Positions 7,803-13,746 are shown, counted from the first letter of the stretch. The stretch: DNA of 15,896 nucleotides from Nitrososphaerota archaeon (GCA_022573065.1 JACZUQ010000015.1:2081-17976); one strand, 5' to 3'. The notes: generated by a model not told the origin, from the sequence alone. Numbers and translations: made by a program.

Positions 7803-8692
7803 AGAAAGAAATTGTAGGCAGTATTCAATCACTTTTAAAGAATCAGTCTGAAATGCCTCATCTCTTATTTTCAGGTTCTGCTGGTGTAGGTAAAACAACT
7901 ATGGCCTTGTGCTTGTCTCATGAGATTTTAGGAGAACATTGGAAGGGTAGTACTCTAGAACTCAATGCATCTGATGAGCGAGGAATTAACATGGTAAGAA
8001 ATAGAGTAAAGACGTTTTCCAGGTTTGCAGGTCTCGATAGTGGAATTCCCTTTAAAATTATAATTTTAGATGAGGCAGATGAGATGACTGCTGATGCTCA
8101 AACTGCTCTAAGAAGAATTATTGAAGACACTGCAAAATTTTGTAGATTTATTCTGATCGCAAATAATGTTTCAAAAATTATTGCGCCAATTCAAAGCAGA
8201 TGTGCAGTTTTCAAATTTTCAACAATTCCTGAAAAAGATATGATTTCACATCTAAAAGAGATAGCCAAAAAAGAAAAGACAAAAGCTGATGAAAAGGGGT
8301 TAGCTGCCATTTACGAATATTCAGAAGGAGATCTAAGACATGCAATCAACTTACTACAAGCAACTGCAAGTTTAGGAGCAATTACTGAAGCCAATGTAAA
8401 AGCATCTGCGGGTCTTACAAAAATCAAAGATGTAGATGATGTTCTCAAGCTTGCACTTGCTGGAAAAATTTCTGATGCTCGAAATAAAATGATTGAGCTC
8501 ATCAAAGTTTATGGAATGTCTGAATCAGATTTCCTAAAATACATAAACAGTGCAGTCTATAAAACAAAGAACAAAAATTTGAGTGATATTGTTCAAACCA
8601 TAGCAAAATATGATTTTAGAATTCTCAGTGGTGCAAATCCAGAAATTCAATTATCTGCTCTTTTAGCAGAATTAGCAAAGTTTGGAAAATAA
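7736..8692 (+). CDS. rfcS: replication factor C small subunit (clamp loader)
   Basis: AAA+ clamp-loader ATPase that, with RFC large subunit, loads PCNA at primer ends. With the ATG at 7736 it has 318 residues, normal for the family. Seen: the RFC box WVEKYRP at 8-14, Walker A GSAGVGKT (47-54), Walker B LDEAD (111-115), sensor 1 region ILIANN (139-144), the SRC motif (154-156) supplying the trans arginine, and a helical C-terminal collar domain. The frame is open back to an ATG at 7667, but that would add 23 residues unlike any RFC N-terminus. Divergent from the gins23-mcm-hel308 operon, so replisome genes flank a shared control region. Its 3' end lies only 3 nt from the converging tRNA-Ser gene. 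Confidence 0.96.
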   Translation: MSISDIMWVEKYRPHKIADLIDQKEIVGSIQSLLKNQSEMPHLLFSGSAGVGKTTMALCLSHEILGEHWKGSTLELNASDERGINMVRNRVKTFSRFAGLDSGIPFKIIILDEADEMTADAQTALRRIIEDTAKFCRFILIANNVSKIIAPIQSRCAVFKFSTIPEKDMISHLKEIAKKEKTKADEKGLAAIYEYSEGDLRHAINLLQATASLGAITEANVKASAGLTKIKDVDDVLKLALAGKISDARNKMIELIKVYGMSESDFLKYINSAVYKTKNKNLSDIVQTIAKYDFRILSGANPEIQLSALLAELAKFGK

Positions 8693-8695
8693 AAG

Positions 8696-8779
8696 CGCAG
8701 AGAGAGGGATTTGAACCCCCGTATGGCGAACCACACAGGCTCTCAAGGCCCGCGCCCTACCGAGCTAGGCGACCTCTGC
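8696..8779 (-). tRNA. tRNA-Ser (anticodon UGA)
   Basis: A complete class II tRNA of 84 nt on the minus strand, folded by hand. The acceptor GCAGAGG pairs with TCTCTGC (one G-T pair), the D arm loop holds AGCTCGGTAG, and the anticodon stem CGGGC/GCCTG carries loop CTTGAGA with anticodon TGA. The long variable arm is a 6-bp stem around TTCG, the T stem GGGGG/CCCTC carries loop TTCAAAT, and the discriminator base is G, as expected for serine. No CCA is encoded and no intron is seen. A TATA-like box lies about 26 nt upstream, at 8802-8810. The gene is downstream of the ferredoxin gene on the same strand and convergent with rfcS. Confidence 0.95.
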
Positions 8780-8801
8780 GAGTTTCGTTGATATTCTCTG
8801 A

Positions 8802-8817
8802 CTAAAATTTGTTTTAG
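8802..8817 (-). promoter_or_regulatory. perfect 6-bp inverted repeat overlapping the tRNA-Ser TATA box
   Basis: CTAAAA, 4-nt spacer, TTTTAG. On the minus strand the half nearer the tRNA reads AAATTTTAG and is centred about 26 nt from the tRNA 5' end, the expected place for a TATA box. The same hairpin could help end ferredoxin transcription, whose stop codon lies 49 nt upstream on that strand. Which role applies cannot be told from sequence. Confidence 0.4.
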
Positions 8818-8865
8818 AATTTGATTTAACAATAAGAATATTCAAAAATAAAGAAGGATGATAGG

Positions 8866-9402
8866 TTAGTGTCCTGCGTGTGGATTAGCTGATCCAGATT
8901 CCATTTTTTGGTATGATCCTTCTGCCTTTTCGTGCCATTCTTGGTTTCCTTGATCTACTAGAACAGCTAGAGGAGGGCATACTGAAACACATGCCATGCA
9001 CCAAATACAATCATGTTCTCTAATTGGATCTGCATTGTCTGTTAAATCGAATCGCTCTTCCTTTTCAGTTTTTCCAGATCCATCAAAGGTCTCATGAATT
9101 GCCTTTATTGCAGGAATATCTTTTTCAGTTCTGTACCACTGGAATACTTGTACTGGACAAGCCTCTATACAGGCTCCATCTGCTACACAAGAGTCCCAAT
9201 CTATTGCGACCATTGTTCCACTGACGCCGAGCGGTTCCATTTTTTCACCATGTTTCTTGTAGGCTGCTAGAACGTTCTCGTCCTTTGATGCTTCTACCAG
9301 TCCTTGTGATGGCCAAACCCAATGAAAATGCTCACCATCTGAATGCATGATTTTTCCAATTGGTTTTTTTCCTTCATGACAAAAGTCTTCTTGAATTGGC
9401 AT
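8866..9402 (-). CDS. zinc-type dicluster ferredoxin (3Fe-4S/4Fe-4S)
   Basis: Cytosolic electron carrier resembling the zinc-containing 7Fe ferredoxins of Sulfolobus and Thermoplasma, which accept electrons from 2-oxoacid:ferredoxin oxidoreductases. Seen, counting from the Met at 9402: a His-rich N-terminal region (H20, H25, H27) that could bind the structural zinc, cluster motif C72-VAD-GA-C78-IEA-C82-P with Asp75 where a fourth Cys would be (typical of a 3Fe-4S site), and C132-IW-C135-MA-C138-VSV-C142-P for the 4Fe-4S site. The segment CPVQVFQWY closely follows the Sulfolobus pattern. It is longer (178 aa) than the crenarchaeal protein because of an insert between the clusters and a His-ending tail. 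The start at 9402 is preferred over the ATG at 9417 because the TATA box predicts transcription starting at about 9403. Confidence 0.93.
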   Translation of the reverse strand: MPIQEDFCHEGKKPIGKIMHSDGEHFHWVWPSQGLVEASKDENVLAAYKKHGEKMEPLGVSGTMVAIDWDSCVADGACIEACPVQVFQWYRTEKDIPAIKAIHETFDGSGKTEKEERFDLTDNADPIREHDCIWCMACVSVCPPLAVLVDQGNQEWHEKAEGSYQKMESGSANPHAGH

Positions 9403-9425
9403 ATGAAAACTCAACATTCGTATAT

Positions 9426-9433
9426 TATTTAAA
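9426..9433 (-). promoter_or_regulatory. TATA box of the ferredoxin gene
   Basis: TTTAAATA on the minus strand, a very strong match to the archaeal TATA consensus. Its centre lies about 27 nt before the ATG at 9402, predicting a leaderless mRNA that begins at that codon and leaves the ATG at 9417 untranscribed. Confidence 0.7.
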
Positions 9434-9546
9434 TCTAGACTAAATTAGTGGAAACTAAATTTTTTGTTGATCGATTATCCATAATTATAACAGTGTTTTT
9501 TGAGTTTCCCTTAGGTTCATATCGTTTTGATATTGATCGGTTTTCG

Positions 9547-10212
9547 ATGGATATTATTAAGTATAATGTGTATAGTGGTCCAAATATTGGTCTGTATACA
9601 GCAGTAAATGATAAACAAGTTTTTGTTCCAAATGGATTTGCAAAAACTACAGCAAAAAAATTAGCTAGTTATCTTGATGTGGATACTGTCTATACCTCAA
9701 TGGCTAATACACGATTGCTTGGAGTAATGATGGTGATAAATAATCAAGGAGTATTACTTCCTAGTAATGTTTCTCAACATGAGTACGATCTTATAAAAAA
9801 ATCAACAGGCCTTAATGTTGATATTTTAGACTCTAAGCACAATGCGCTTGGAAATTTAATTTGTGCAAATGACAAGGGGGCTATTGTATCACCAATAATT
9901 CCAAAAGAGAAAATGAAAAAAATTGAAGATGTTTTAGGAGTAGAGGTAATTCAAAAAAAGGTAGCTGGGTATCACCAGGTAGGTGTAGTAATAGTAGCTA
10001 CAATGCAAGGAGGAGTCATTCATCCAGAAGCTGATGATGACGAAATTAAAACAATCTCAAATGTTTTAGGAGTAAATATTGAACCTGCAACAATTAATGG
10101 AGGAATTCCTTACGTTAATTCAGGAATTTTAGCTAATAATCACAACATGGTAGTTGGGTATCACACAGCTGGTCCAGAAATAATGATGTTAACTAGGGCT
10201 TTTTCAGGATAG
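9547..10212 (+). CDS. translation initiation factor aIF6
   Basis: Archaeal homologue of eIF6, the anti-association factor that binds the large ribosomal subunit and keeps it from joining the small one. With the ATG at 9547 it has 221 residues, the family's normal length. Seen: MDIIKYNVYSGPNIGLY at the N-terminus and five repeats of the pentein-like fold with the recurring turn patterns (FVPNG, TRLLG, LLPSN, ALGNLICAND, VIHPEAD). GVNIEPATINGGIPYVNSG lies near the end. The frame is open from 9448, but the 33 extra residues are unlike any aIF6. It is a single-gene unit divergent from ferredoxin; its last 20 nt overlap the end of the convergent hisS gene. Confidence 0.95.
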   Translation: MDIIKYNVYSGPNIGLYTAVNDKQVFVPNGFAKTTAKKLASYLDVDTVYTSMANTRLLGVMMVINNQGVLLPSNVSQHEYDLIKKSTGLNVDILDSKHNALGNLICANDKGAIVSPIIPKEKMKKIEDVLGVEVIQKKVAGYHQVGVVIVATMQGGVIHPEADDDEIKTISNVLGVNIEPATINGGIPYVNSGILANNHNMVVGYHTAGPEIMMLTRAFSG

Positions 10213-11470
10213 AGTCTGCATTTTTAAAAAGATCATCAATTGAGATTAGCTCTTCTGATCTGTCTTTCATATTTCGTAGTACTACTTTGTTTTCTGCAAA
10301 CTCTTTTGGTCCAACAATTACTGTAAATTTAGATTCTGTAGCTGACTCCATCTGTTTTTTTAAAGACTTTCCAGGATAGTAATCAATTACGGTTGGAACT
10401 CCAATTTGCCTAAGCTTTGAAGCTATTGCCAAAGCTTCTGCATGCATCTCGTCATTTACATACAAAACAGATGTAATTACAATTTCTTTTTTTGGTGTTA
10501 ATCCTTGAGCCTCTAGTGATAGAATGATTCTTTCTACTCCACCAGCTACTCCAGTTGCTCCTAGATCGTCTCGTCCAAATGCCTTTGGTAAATTATCGTA
10601 TCTTCCTCCGCCAACGAGTGCACCAATATCTGATGAAGTATCAAAGGCTTCAAAGACCATCCCAGAATAGTAATCTAATCCTCGAACTATTCCAAAATTA
10701 ATTCGAATATTATTGATGTCTCTATCTGAAAGTGAAAGATATAGCTCCTTTAGCTCATCCCAGCCATCTAATGAGGTATCAAAGCTGTTTTGAATCTCTT
10801 CGGGACTTCCTTTTATGGCGGAAAAATCTAGTATTTTTTCTAGCTTTTCTTTGTCTAGTCCCTTTTTTTCGTATTCGGAGATAATTTCTTCTTTTCTTTT
10901 CTTTTGGACCTTGTCCATTGCCCTAAATACATCAGAGATAATTTTTGGGTCGTCAGTTTGAAAGAGGTTAGTTACAAAGGATTGGATAATCTTTCTGTTT
11001 GAGATATCAATGATAATATTTTTGAGGCGTAGTTTTTCAAAAAGCCTAGCTGTAAACTCGATTAGTTCTGCGTCTGCTGCCAGACTTGGTTTGCCAAAAA
11101 TTTCAATATTCCATTGATGAAAATATCTGTACCTTCCTTTTTGTGGCTCATCATATCTGTAAACTCCCCCAAAGCTTGCTAGCTTTGCTGGAAGTTTTAA
11201 TGATTTTTGTGAAACAACAAATCTTGTTAGTCCCATAGTAAAATCAAATCTTAATCCAACCTCTCTATCATGCTTGTCTTTGAAAAAATAGATATCGTCT
11301 TTAATTTGTGGTCCACTTTTAGTCTCCAACGTTGAGAGTAGCTCAATTGGAGAAGGGTTCATGAATTTAAATCCAAATAGATTAGATATTTGGACGAAAT
11401 TTTCTCTAACGTACTTTATTTTGAACATCTCCTCGTCATCAATGTCTTTCATGCCTCTTGGAAGATCCAT
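10193..11470 (-). CDS. hisS: histidyl-tRNA synthetase
   Basis: Class IIa aminoacyl-tRNA synthetase charging tRNA-His; 425 residues from the ATG at 11470, full length. Seen: LPRGMKDI at the N-terminus (the family's LPRGxxD), the motif 1 region FGFKFMNPSPIEL, motif 2 RYDEPQKGRYRYFHQ (105-119), the histidine-specific RGLDYYSGMVFE (263-274), the GGGRYDNL loop, motif 3 GATGVAGGVERI (304-315), and a C-terminal anticodon-binding domain from about 325. An in-frame ATG at 11497 would add nine residues before the conserved LPRG block; 11470 is preferred. Its 3' end overlaps aIF6 tail to tail by 20 nt. It is divergent from the archease gene, another tRNA-related function. Confidence 0.96.
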   Translation of the reverse strand: MDLPRGMKDIDDEEMFKIKYVRENFVQISNLFGFKFMNPSPIELLSTLETKSGPQIKDDIYFFKDKHDREVGLRFDFTMGLTRFVVSQKSLKLPAKLASFGGVYRYDEPQKGRYRYFHQWNIEIFGKPSLAADAELIEFTARLFEKLRLKNIIIDISNRKIIQSFVTNLFQTDDPKIISDVFRAMDKVQKKRKEEIISEYEKKGLDKEKLEKILDFSAIKGSPEEIQNSFDTSLDGWDELKELYLSLSDRDINNIRINFGIVRGLDYYSGMVFEAFDTSSDIGALVGGGRYDNLPKAFGRDDLGATGVAGGVERIILSLEAQGLTPKKEIVITSVLYVNDEMHAEALAIASKLRQIGVPTVIDYYPGKSLKKQMESATESKFTVIVGPKEFAENKVVLRNMKDRSEELISIDDLFKNADSILKKP

Positions 11471-11476
11471 TTTACT

Positions 11477-11494
11477 CAAAAGCAGGATCTTTTG
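11477..11494. repeat. perfect inverted repeat just upstream of hisS
   Basis: CAAAAG, 6-nt spacer, CTTTTG, ending 7 nt before the hisS start at 11470, in the hisS-archease divergent gap. If the hisS mRNA is leaderless the repeat sits between the TATA region (about 11491-11500) and the start, where a repressor could block the polymerase. Short enough to be chance. Confidence 0.3.
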
Positions 11495-11557
11495 CATTTA
11501 GGTTTTGTGTCTTCAAAAGAAGTGTAGGTAAGTGTATGTAAAAAAATGGTTTCTATC

Positions 11558-11565
11558 TATTAATA
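11558..11565 (+). promoter_or_regulatory. probable TATA box of the archease gene
   Basis: TATTAATA, centred about 27 nt before the TTG at 11589. This spacing predicts a leaderless mRNA beginning at that TTG and supports it as the start codon. Confidence 0.45.
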
Positions 11566-11588
11566 TCAGATATAATTCAAAGAATCAG

Positions 11589-12005
11589 TTGAGCTACAAG
11601 CTACTAGATCACGCAACTGATGCCATAATTGAGGTAACAGCCTCAGACCTAGCAGAAGCTTTCTTAACAGCAGCAAATTCAGTAGTAGAAACTACTCTAG
11701 ACAGAAACACAGTAGAAGAAAAAGAGGAGATGTCTATCAAAGTACAAGGAAAAGACCTGCGATATCTTTTGTATAATTGGCTAGAGGCTGTAATTTATCA
11801 GCTAATCACAGACGGCTTTGCAATTAAAAGAATAAAGCTTGATTTGCAAAAAAATGAGGAATATGAAATTTCAGCTACATCATATGGTGAACCAATTGAT
11901 CTCAAAAAACATAATTTCAAGGTAGAAATTAAAGCTCCAACATTTCATGAAATGGAAATTTTAGAAGGTAAAGAAGTTAAAATGAAATTTTTATTGGATT
12001 TGTAA
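11589..12005 (+). CDS. archease, RtcB tRNA-ligase activator
   Basis: Small protein that helps the RNA ligase RtcB become guanylylated and turn over during tRNA splicing and repair. From the TTG at 11589 it has 138 residues, the family's usual size. Seen: the N-terminal SYKLLDHATDAIIEV (family pattern Y-x-x-L-D-H-T-A-D), the middle LRYLLYNWLEAVIYQL corresponding to the LL-x-x-WL-x-E-L segment, and the C-terminal IKAPTFHEMEI (family K-A-x-T-[YF]-H) followed by an ending VKMKFLLDL. The first Asp and the terminal Asp are the metal-binding positions known in archease. An upstream GTG at 11532 in the same frame would add 19 residues with no family similarity. RtcB itself is not in the window. Confidence 0.9.
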   Translation: MSYKLLDHATDAIIEVTASDLAEAFLTAANSVVETTLDRNTVEEKEEMSIKVQGKDLRYLLYNWLEAVIYQLITDGFAIKRIKLDLQKNEEYEISATSYGEPIDLKKHNFKVEIKAPTFHEMEILEGKEVKMKFLLDL

Positions 12006-12081
12006 AGTTAGTCATTAGAAAAAAATCTGAAAATTCTTAATTCTCACTTTAATCATTATTGATTGTTCATAACAAACAGCA

Positions 12082-12297
12082 ATGAAACTATTAGACTTTT
12101 CAAAATCAAAAGTAGTTGTGAAGCAGTATAACATCAATGTCATTTGTAAAAAATGCCATAGAATGAACATGCTAGAGGTCTTCAAAATAGCCAGTGAAGA
12201 AGAAATTACAGAAAATGTTCGCTGCCCCACATGTCAGGAATTAGGCAGTCTAATCTATGCTAGCTCCATTGGAACAAAACACAAGTTTCACTTATGA
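12082..12297 (+). CDS. small four-cysteine zinc protein, unknown function
   Basis: A 71-residue protein I do not recognise. It carries two knuckles, C22-KK-C25 and C48-PT-C51, 22 residues apart, which should form one zinc ribbon. The stretch before them is basic and beta-prone (VVVKQYNINVICKKC) and the tail ends GTKHKFHL. Small ribbons of this sort in archaea often bind nucleic acid or a transcription or translation partner, but nothing in the sequence says which. It stands alone, 76 nt after archease, with a weak TATA-like stretch (TTTAATCAT, about 12048-12056) at the distance expected for a leaderless mRNA starting at 12082. A T-rich run follows the stop codon. Confidence 0.65.
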   Translation: MKLLDFSKSKVVVKQYNINVICKKCHRMNMLEVFKIASEEEITENVRCPTCQELGSLIYASSIGTKHKFHL

Positions 12298-12304
12298 ATA
12301 AGGA

Positions 12305-12742
12305 CTATGTTTGATTATTTTTTTCTCCTTTCCAAATTTTTAAAAATTCAATAGCACCTTTTGAGCCAAAATAAAATCCAATAATGGTCATAATTACATA
12401 CGAAAAGTTATCCATTAGTGTCATGGCAGCTTCATTTTCTAAAGTAGGTAGATTATCTGAAAATAATAGGGCTAGCACTACAATGTATACTGAAATCATT
12501 GAACCTGCAATAGCTTTTCTTAATGTTCCAGTAGAATTGGGCTGATGCAGAGAATGATACGATGAAATAGCCAGCATTCCAAAAAATGTAATAATTCCAA
12601 CTCCAGCGATTGACCAACTTATTTTATCAATTATTACTCCATACCAAAAAGATGCTATAGCTAAACTAGCTACAATACATGCTATGATTGCAGTTCTTAT
12701 CCATCCTGCATGCAAATGTTTGTCTTGTTTTGTTTGGCTCAT
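12305..12742 (-). CDS. four-helix membrane protein, unknown function
   Basis: A 145-residue integral membrane protein that I do not recognise. Hydrophobic segments at about 15-38, 41-62, 77-96 and 111-132 give four helices; the N-terminus (MSQTKQDKHLHAGWIR) and C-terminus (KIWKGEKNNQT) are polar and basic, so both probably face the cytoplasm. Helix 2 ends in SYHSLHQ, with two histidines near the membrane surface, which is too little to call a heme or metal site. The first half of helix 4 contains the short GFYFGSKGA pattern. It has its own promoter (TATA-like box at 12772-12779) and no cotranscribed partner. Function unknown. Confidence 0.65.
   Translation of the reverse strand: MSQTKQDKHLHAGWIRTAIIACIVASLAIASFWYGVIIDKISWSIAGVGIITFFGMLAISSYHSLHQPNSTGTLRKAIAGSMISVYIVVLALLFSDNLPTLENEAAMTLMDNFSYVIMTIIGFYFGSKGAIEFLKIWKGEKNNQT
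12316..12332 (+). terminator. T-rich run downstream of the 71-residue zinc-protein gene
   Basis: TATTTTTTTCTCCTTTCC on the plus strand, starting 19 nt after the stop at 12297. Archaeal polymerase commonly stops at such T tracts. It lies inside the 3' end of the convergent membrane-protein gene, so the tract also encodes lysines on the other strand. Confidence 0.35.
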
Positions 12743-12771
12743 CTAATTTCACATCAAATTTATTCAAACTA

Positions 12772-12779
12772 GATAAAAT
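12772..12779 (-). promoter_or_regulatory. probable TATA box of the four-helix membrane-protein gene
   Basis: ATTTTATC on the minus strand, centred about 33 nt before the ATG at 12742, which predicts a leader of roughly 7 nt. Confidence 0.4.
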
Positions 12780-12844
12780 GTATCAATAATATCATTTTGA
12801 ACAACATCGTTTTTTATTACAAAAAAATTGCTTGCAATAAAATT

Positions 12845-12949
12845 TCATTTAAGAATTAAAGCCCACTTGATTGCATTTTCTGGAAGATTAACAAATGACA
12901 CAGTCAATGGCACATCTTTTAGATTTGCTTTGAATACACGTTCTTCCAT
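12845..12949 (-). CDS. possible 34-residue small protein
   Basis: A short frame in an otherwise empty 310-nt gap (12743-13052). It encodes MEERVFKANLKDVPLTV, then SFVNLPENAIKWALILK: charged at both ends, with alternating hydrophobic residues and no membrane segment. Codon choice (GAA, AAA, GTA, CCA, AAT) looks like the neighbouring genes. A TATA-like box, CCTTTAAG at 12973-12980, lies about 27 nt before the ATG, exactly where a leaderless mRNA needs it; a GTG two codons earlier is an alternative start. I do not recognise it, and a frame this short can arise by chance. The rest of the gap (12743-12844 and 12950-13052) is AT-rich with nothing else I can name. Confidence 0.4.
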   Translation of the reverse strand: MEERVFKANLKDVPLTVSFVNLPENAIKWALILK

Positions 12950-12972
12950 ACTCACATATACTAATTTTTCCA

Positions 12973-12980
12973 CTTAAAGG
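12973..12980 (-). promoter_or_regulatory. TATA-like box upstream of the 34-residue frame
   Basis: CCTTTAAG on the minus strand, centred about 27 nt before the ATG at 12949. It supports a transcript starting at that codon. Confidence 0.3.
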
Positions 12981-13052
12981 ATGCGTAGAATTTGTAAGCG
13001 ACGGTATATTGTGGTGTTGTACAATCTAAACAACAGCATCAGCCTTTTAAAT

Positions 13053-13361
13053 TCAGTAATCTATTTTTTCTATTCGAGCTTGTATACCTCTTGATTCTAA
13101 AAAATGACCAAGAAAATTTTTCAGTTGTTCTGCGATTCTATAACCTAGTGCGCCTTCCATCATTCCTGATGTTTCAATTACAGAAGTTAAATCTGGACTC
13201 AATTGAATATTGAAAAAAGTCCAGCCAGCTCTGTTAAATGGTTCACTAATTATGCATCCATCTTTTACATTACAAATTCCTTCTAACTCAGACATTGCTT
13301 TTTTTACTAGAGGGATTTCTTCTTTGTATTTTCTAGTACTGAGTTGAAATAATGGTTGCAT
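13053..13361 (-). CDS. 102-residue soluble protein, unknown function
   Basis: I do not recognise this protein. It has no membrane segment or signal peptide. It reads as mixed alpha/beta: a helical N-terminal part (KEEIPLVKKAMSELEGI), two cysteines (C30, C36), a beta-like centre (AGWTFFNIQLSPDLTSVIETS), a helix with GALGYRIAEQLKNFLGHFLESRG and a final strand ARIEKIDY. The MQPLFQLSTRKYKEEIP start directly follows its own promoter: a TATA box at 13384-13391 centred 26 nt before the ATG, so the mRNA is probably leaderless. It lies just downstream of the 71-nt RNA candidate on the same strand but appears to be transcribed separately. Confidence 0.65.
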   Translation of the reverse strand: MQPLFQLSTRKYKEEIPLVKKAMSELEGICNVKDGCIISEPFNRAGWTFFNIQLSPDLTSVIETSGMMEGALGYRIAEQLKNFLGHFLESRGIQARIEKIDY

Positions 13362-13383
13362 CTTATTGTTGTTTCATTTAGAG

Positions 13384-13391
13384 TTTAAAAA
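13384..13391 (-). promoter_or_regulatory. TATA box of the 102-residue protein gene
   Basis: TTTTTAAA on the minus strand, centred 26 nt before the ATG at 13361. The same T-rich stretch directly follows the closing stem of the RNA candidate at 13396-13466, so it may serve both as terminator for the RNA and as promoter for this gene. Confidence 0.55.
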
Positions 13392-13395
13392 TTAA

Positions 13396-13466
13396 AGGGG
13401 GATCCAGACACTGAGAGTCTGAAGTGATCGAAACCTCTTCAAATTTGGGCGTGCAGGATTCCCCCT
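13396..13466 (-). ncRNA. candidate 71-nt structured RNA with a tRNA-like T arm
   Basis: Folded by hand on the minus strand. A closing stem of AGGGGG with CCCCCT, extended after one bulged A by AATCC-side pairs ATCC/GGAT, gives ten base pairs. Inside are a T-arm-like hairpin, stem GAGGT/ACTTC (one G-T pair) with the 7-nt loop TTCGATC that fits the tRNA T-loop consensus exactly, and directly next to it a hairpin AGAC/GTCT with loop TCTCAGT. The remaining 18 nt (starting TGCACGCCC) are unpaired in this model. The G-T pair in the T arm becomes an A-C mismatch on the other strand, favouring the minus strand. A TATA-like GTTAAATAC lies about 23 nt upstream and a T-rich stretch follows the closing stem. 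It is too short for a tRNA (only 22 nt between acceptor-like stem and T arm). The family is not recognised. Confidence 0.5.
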
Positions 13467-13484
13467 ACCCTAAAAATAAAATTA

Positions 13485-13493
13485 GTATTTAAC
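13485..13493 (-). promoter_or_regulatory. TATA-like box upstream of the structured RNA candidate
   Basis: GTTAAATAC on the minus strand, centred about 23 nt before the first base of the closing stem at 13466. The spacing is slightly short of the usual 26 nt. The rest of the gap 13494-13550 shows nothing else. Confidence 0.4.
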
Positions 13494-13550
13494 AAACACG
13501 TAGAAATTGTATGTAAAGTTCAGAAAATGAACAAGGATATAGAATAAATG

Positions 13551-13691
13551 TTAATGTGAATGCCCACAGCCACAAGAATCATGACCTGATTCAGCTGAAG
13601 TAGAATCTTTTTCTGAGCATTTAGAACATTTGTCTGAAACTGTAGGTGAAAAGAATCCAATTCCACATGAAACACATTTCATACTTGGCAT
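13551..13691 (-). CDS. 46-residue Cys/His-rich small metal-binding protein
   Basis: A short gene read from an ATG at 13691 to TAA at 13551. It begins MPSMKCVSCGIGFFSP, a zinc-ribbon-like half (C6, C9), then KCSKC (C22, C25), which together make a four-Cys zinc knuckle. A Ser/Glu/Asp-rich linker follows, and the tail CGCGHSH has two more Cys and two His, as in nickel, zinc or copper handling proteins. Two metal sites in 46 residues is a strong non-random pattern. A TATA box (13711-13720) is centred about 26 nt before the ATG, so the mRNA is probably leaderless. It is divergent from the thioredoxin gene across 85 nt. The function is unknown; a role in metal or redox homeostasis is an inference. 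Confidence 0.72.
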   Translation of the reverse strand: MPSMKCVSCGIGFFSPTVSDKCSKCSEKDSTSAESGHDSCGCGHSH

Positions 13692-13710
13692 ATACGAGCT
13701 AACTTTTACC

Positions 13711-13720
13711 TATATTTATT
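13711..13720 (-). promoter_or_regulatory. TATA box of the 46-residue metal-binding protein gene
   Basis: AATAAATATA on the minus strand, centred about 25 nt before the ATG at 13691, as expected for a leaderless mRNA. Confidence 0.55.
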
Positions 13721-13746
13721 GATACAGGTAAATCTAAACAAAAACG

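Noticed and set aside
12015..12230. Open frame of 71 codons on the minus strand
   Set aside because: It overlaps the four-Cys zinc-protein gene, whose Cys pairs make the plus strand the likely coding strand.
12974..13039. 21-codon frame on the minus strand in the gap before the 34-residue frame
   Set aside because: Very short; the nearest TATA-like box predicts a start downstream of its ATG, and it would cover the promoter of the 34-residue frame.
13396..13466. A tRNA gene, possibly intron-containing, permuted or split
   Set aside because: The T arm is convincing, but only 22 nt lie between the acceptor-like stem and the T arm, too few for D and anticodon arms. Reading it as permuted gives no acceptor pairing, and the hairpin loops lack U33 on the minus strand.
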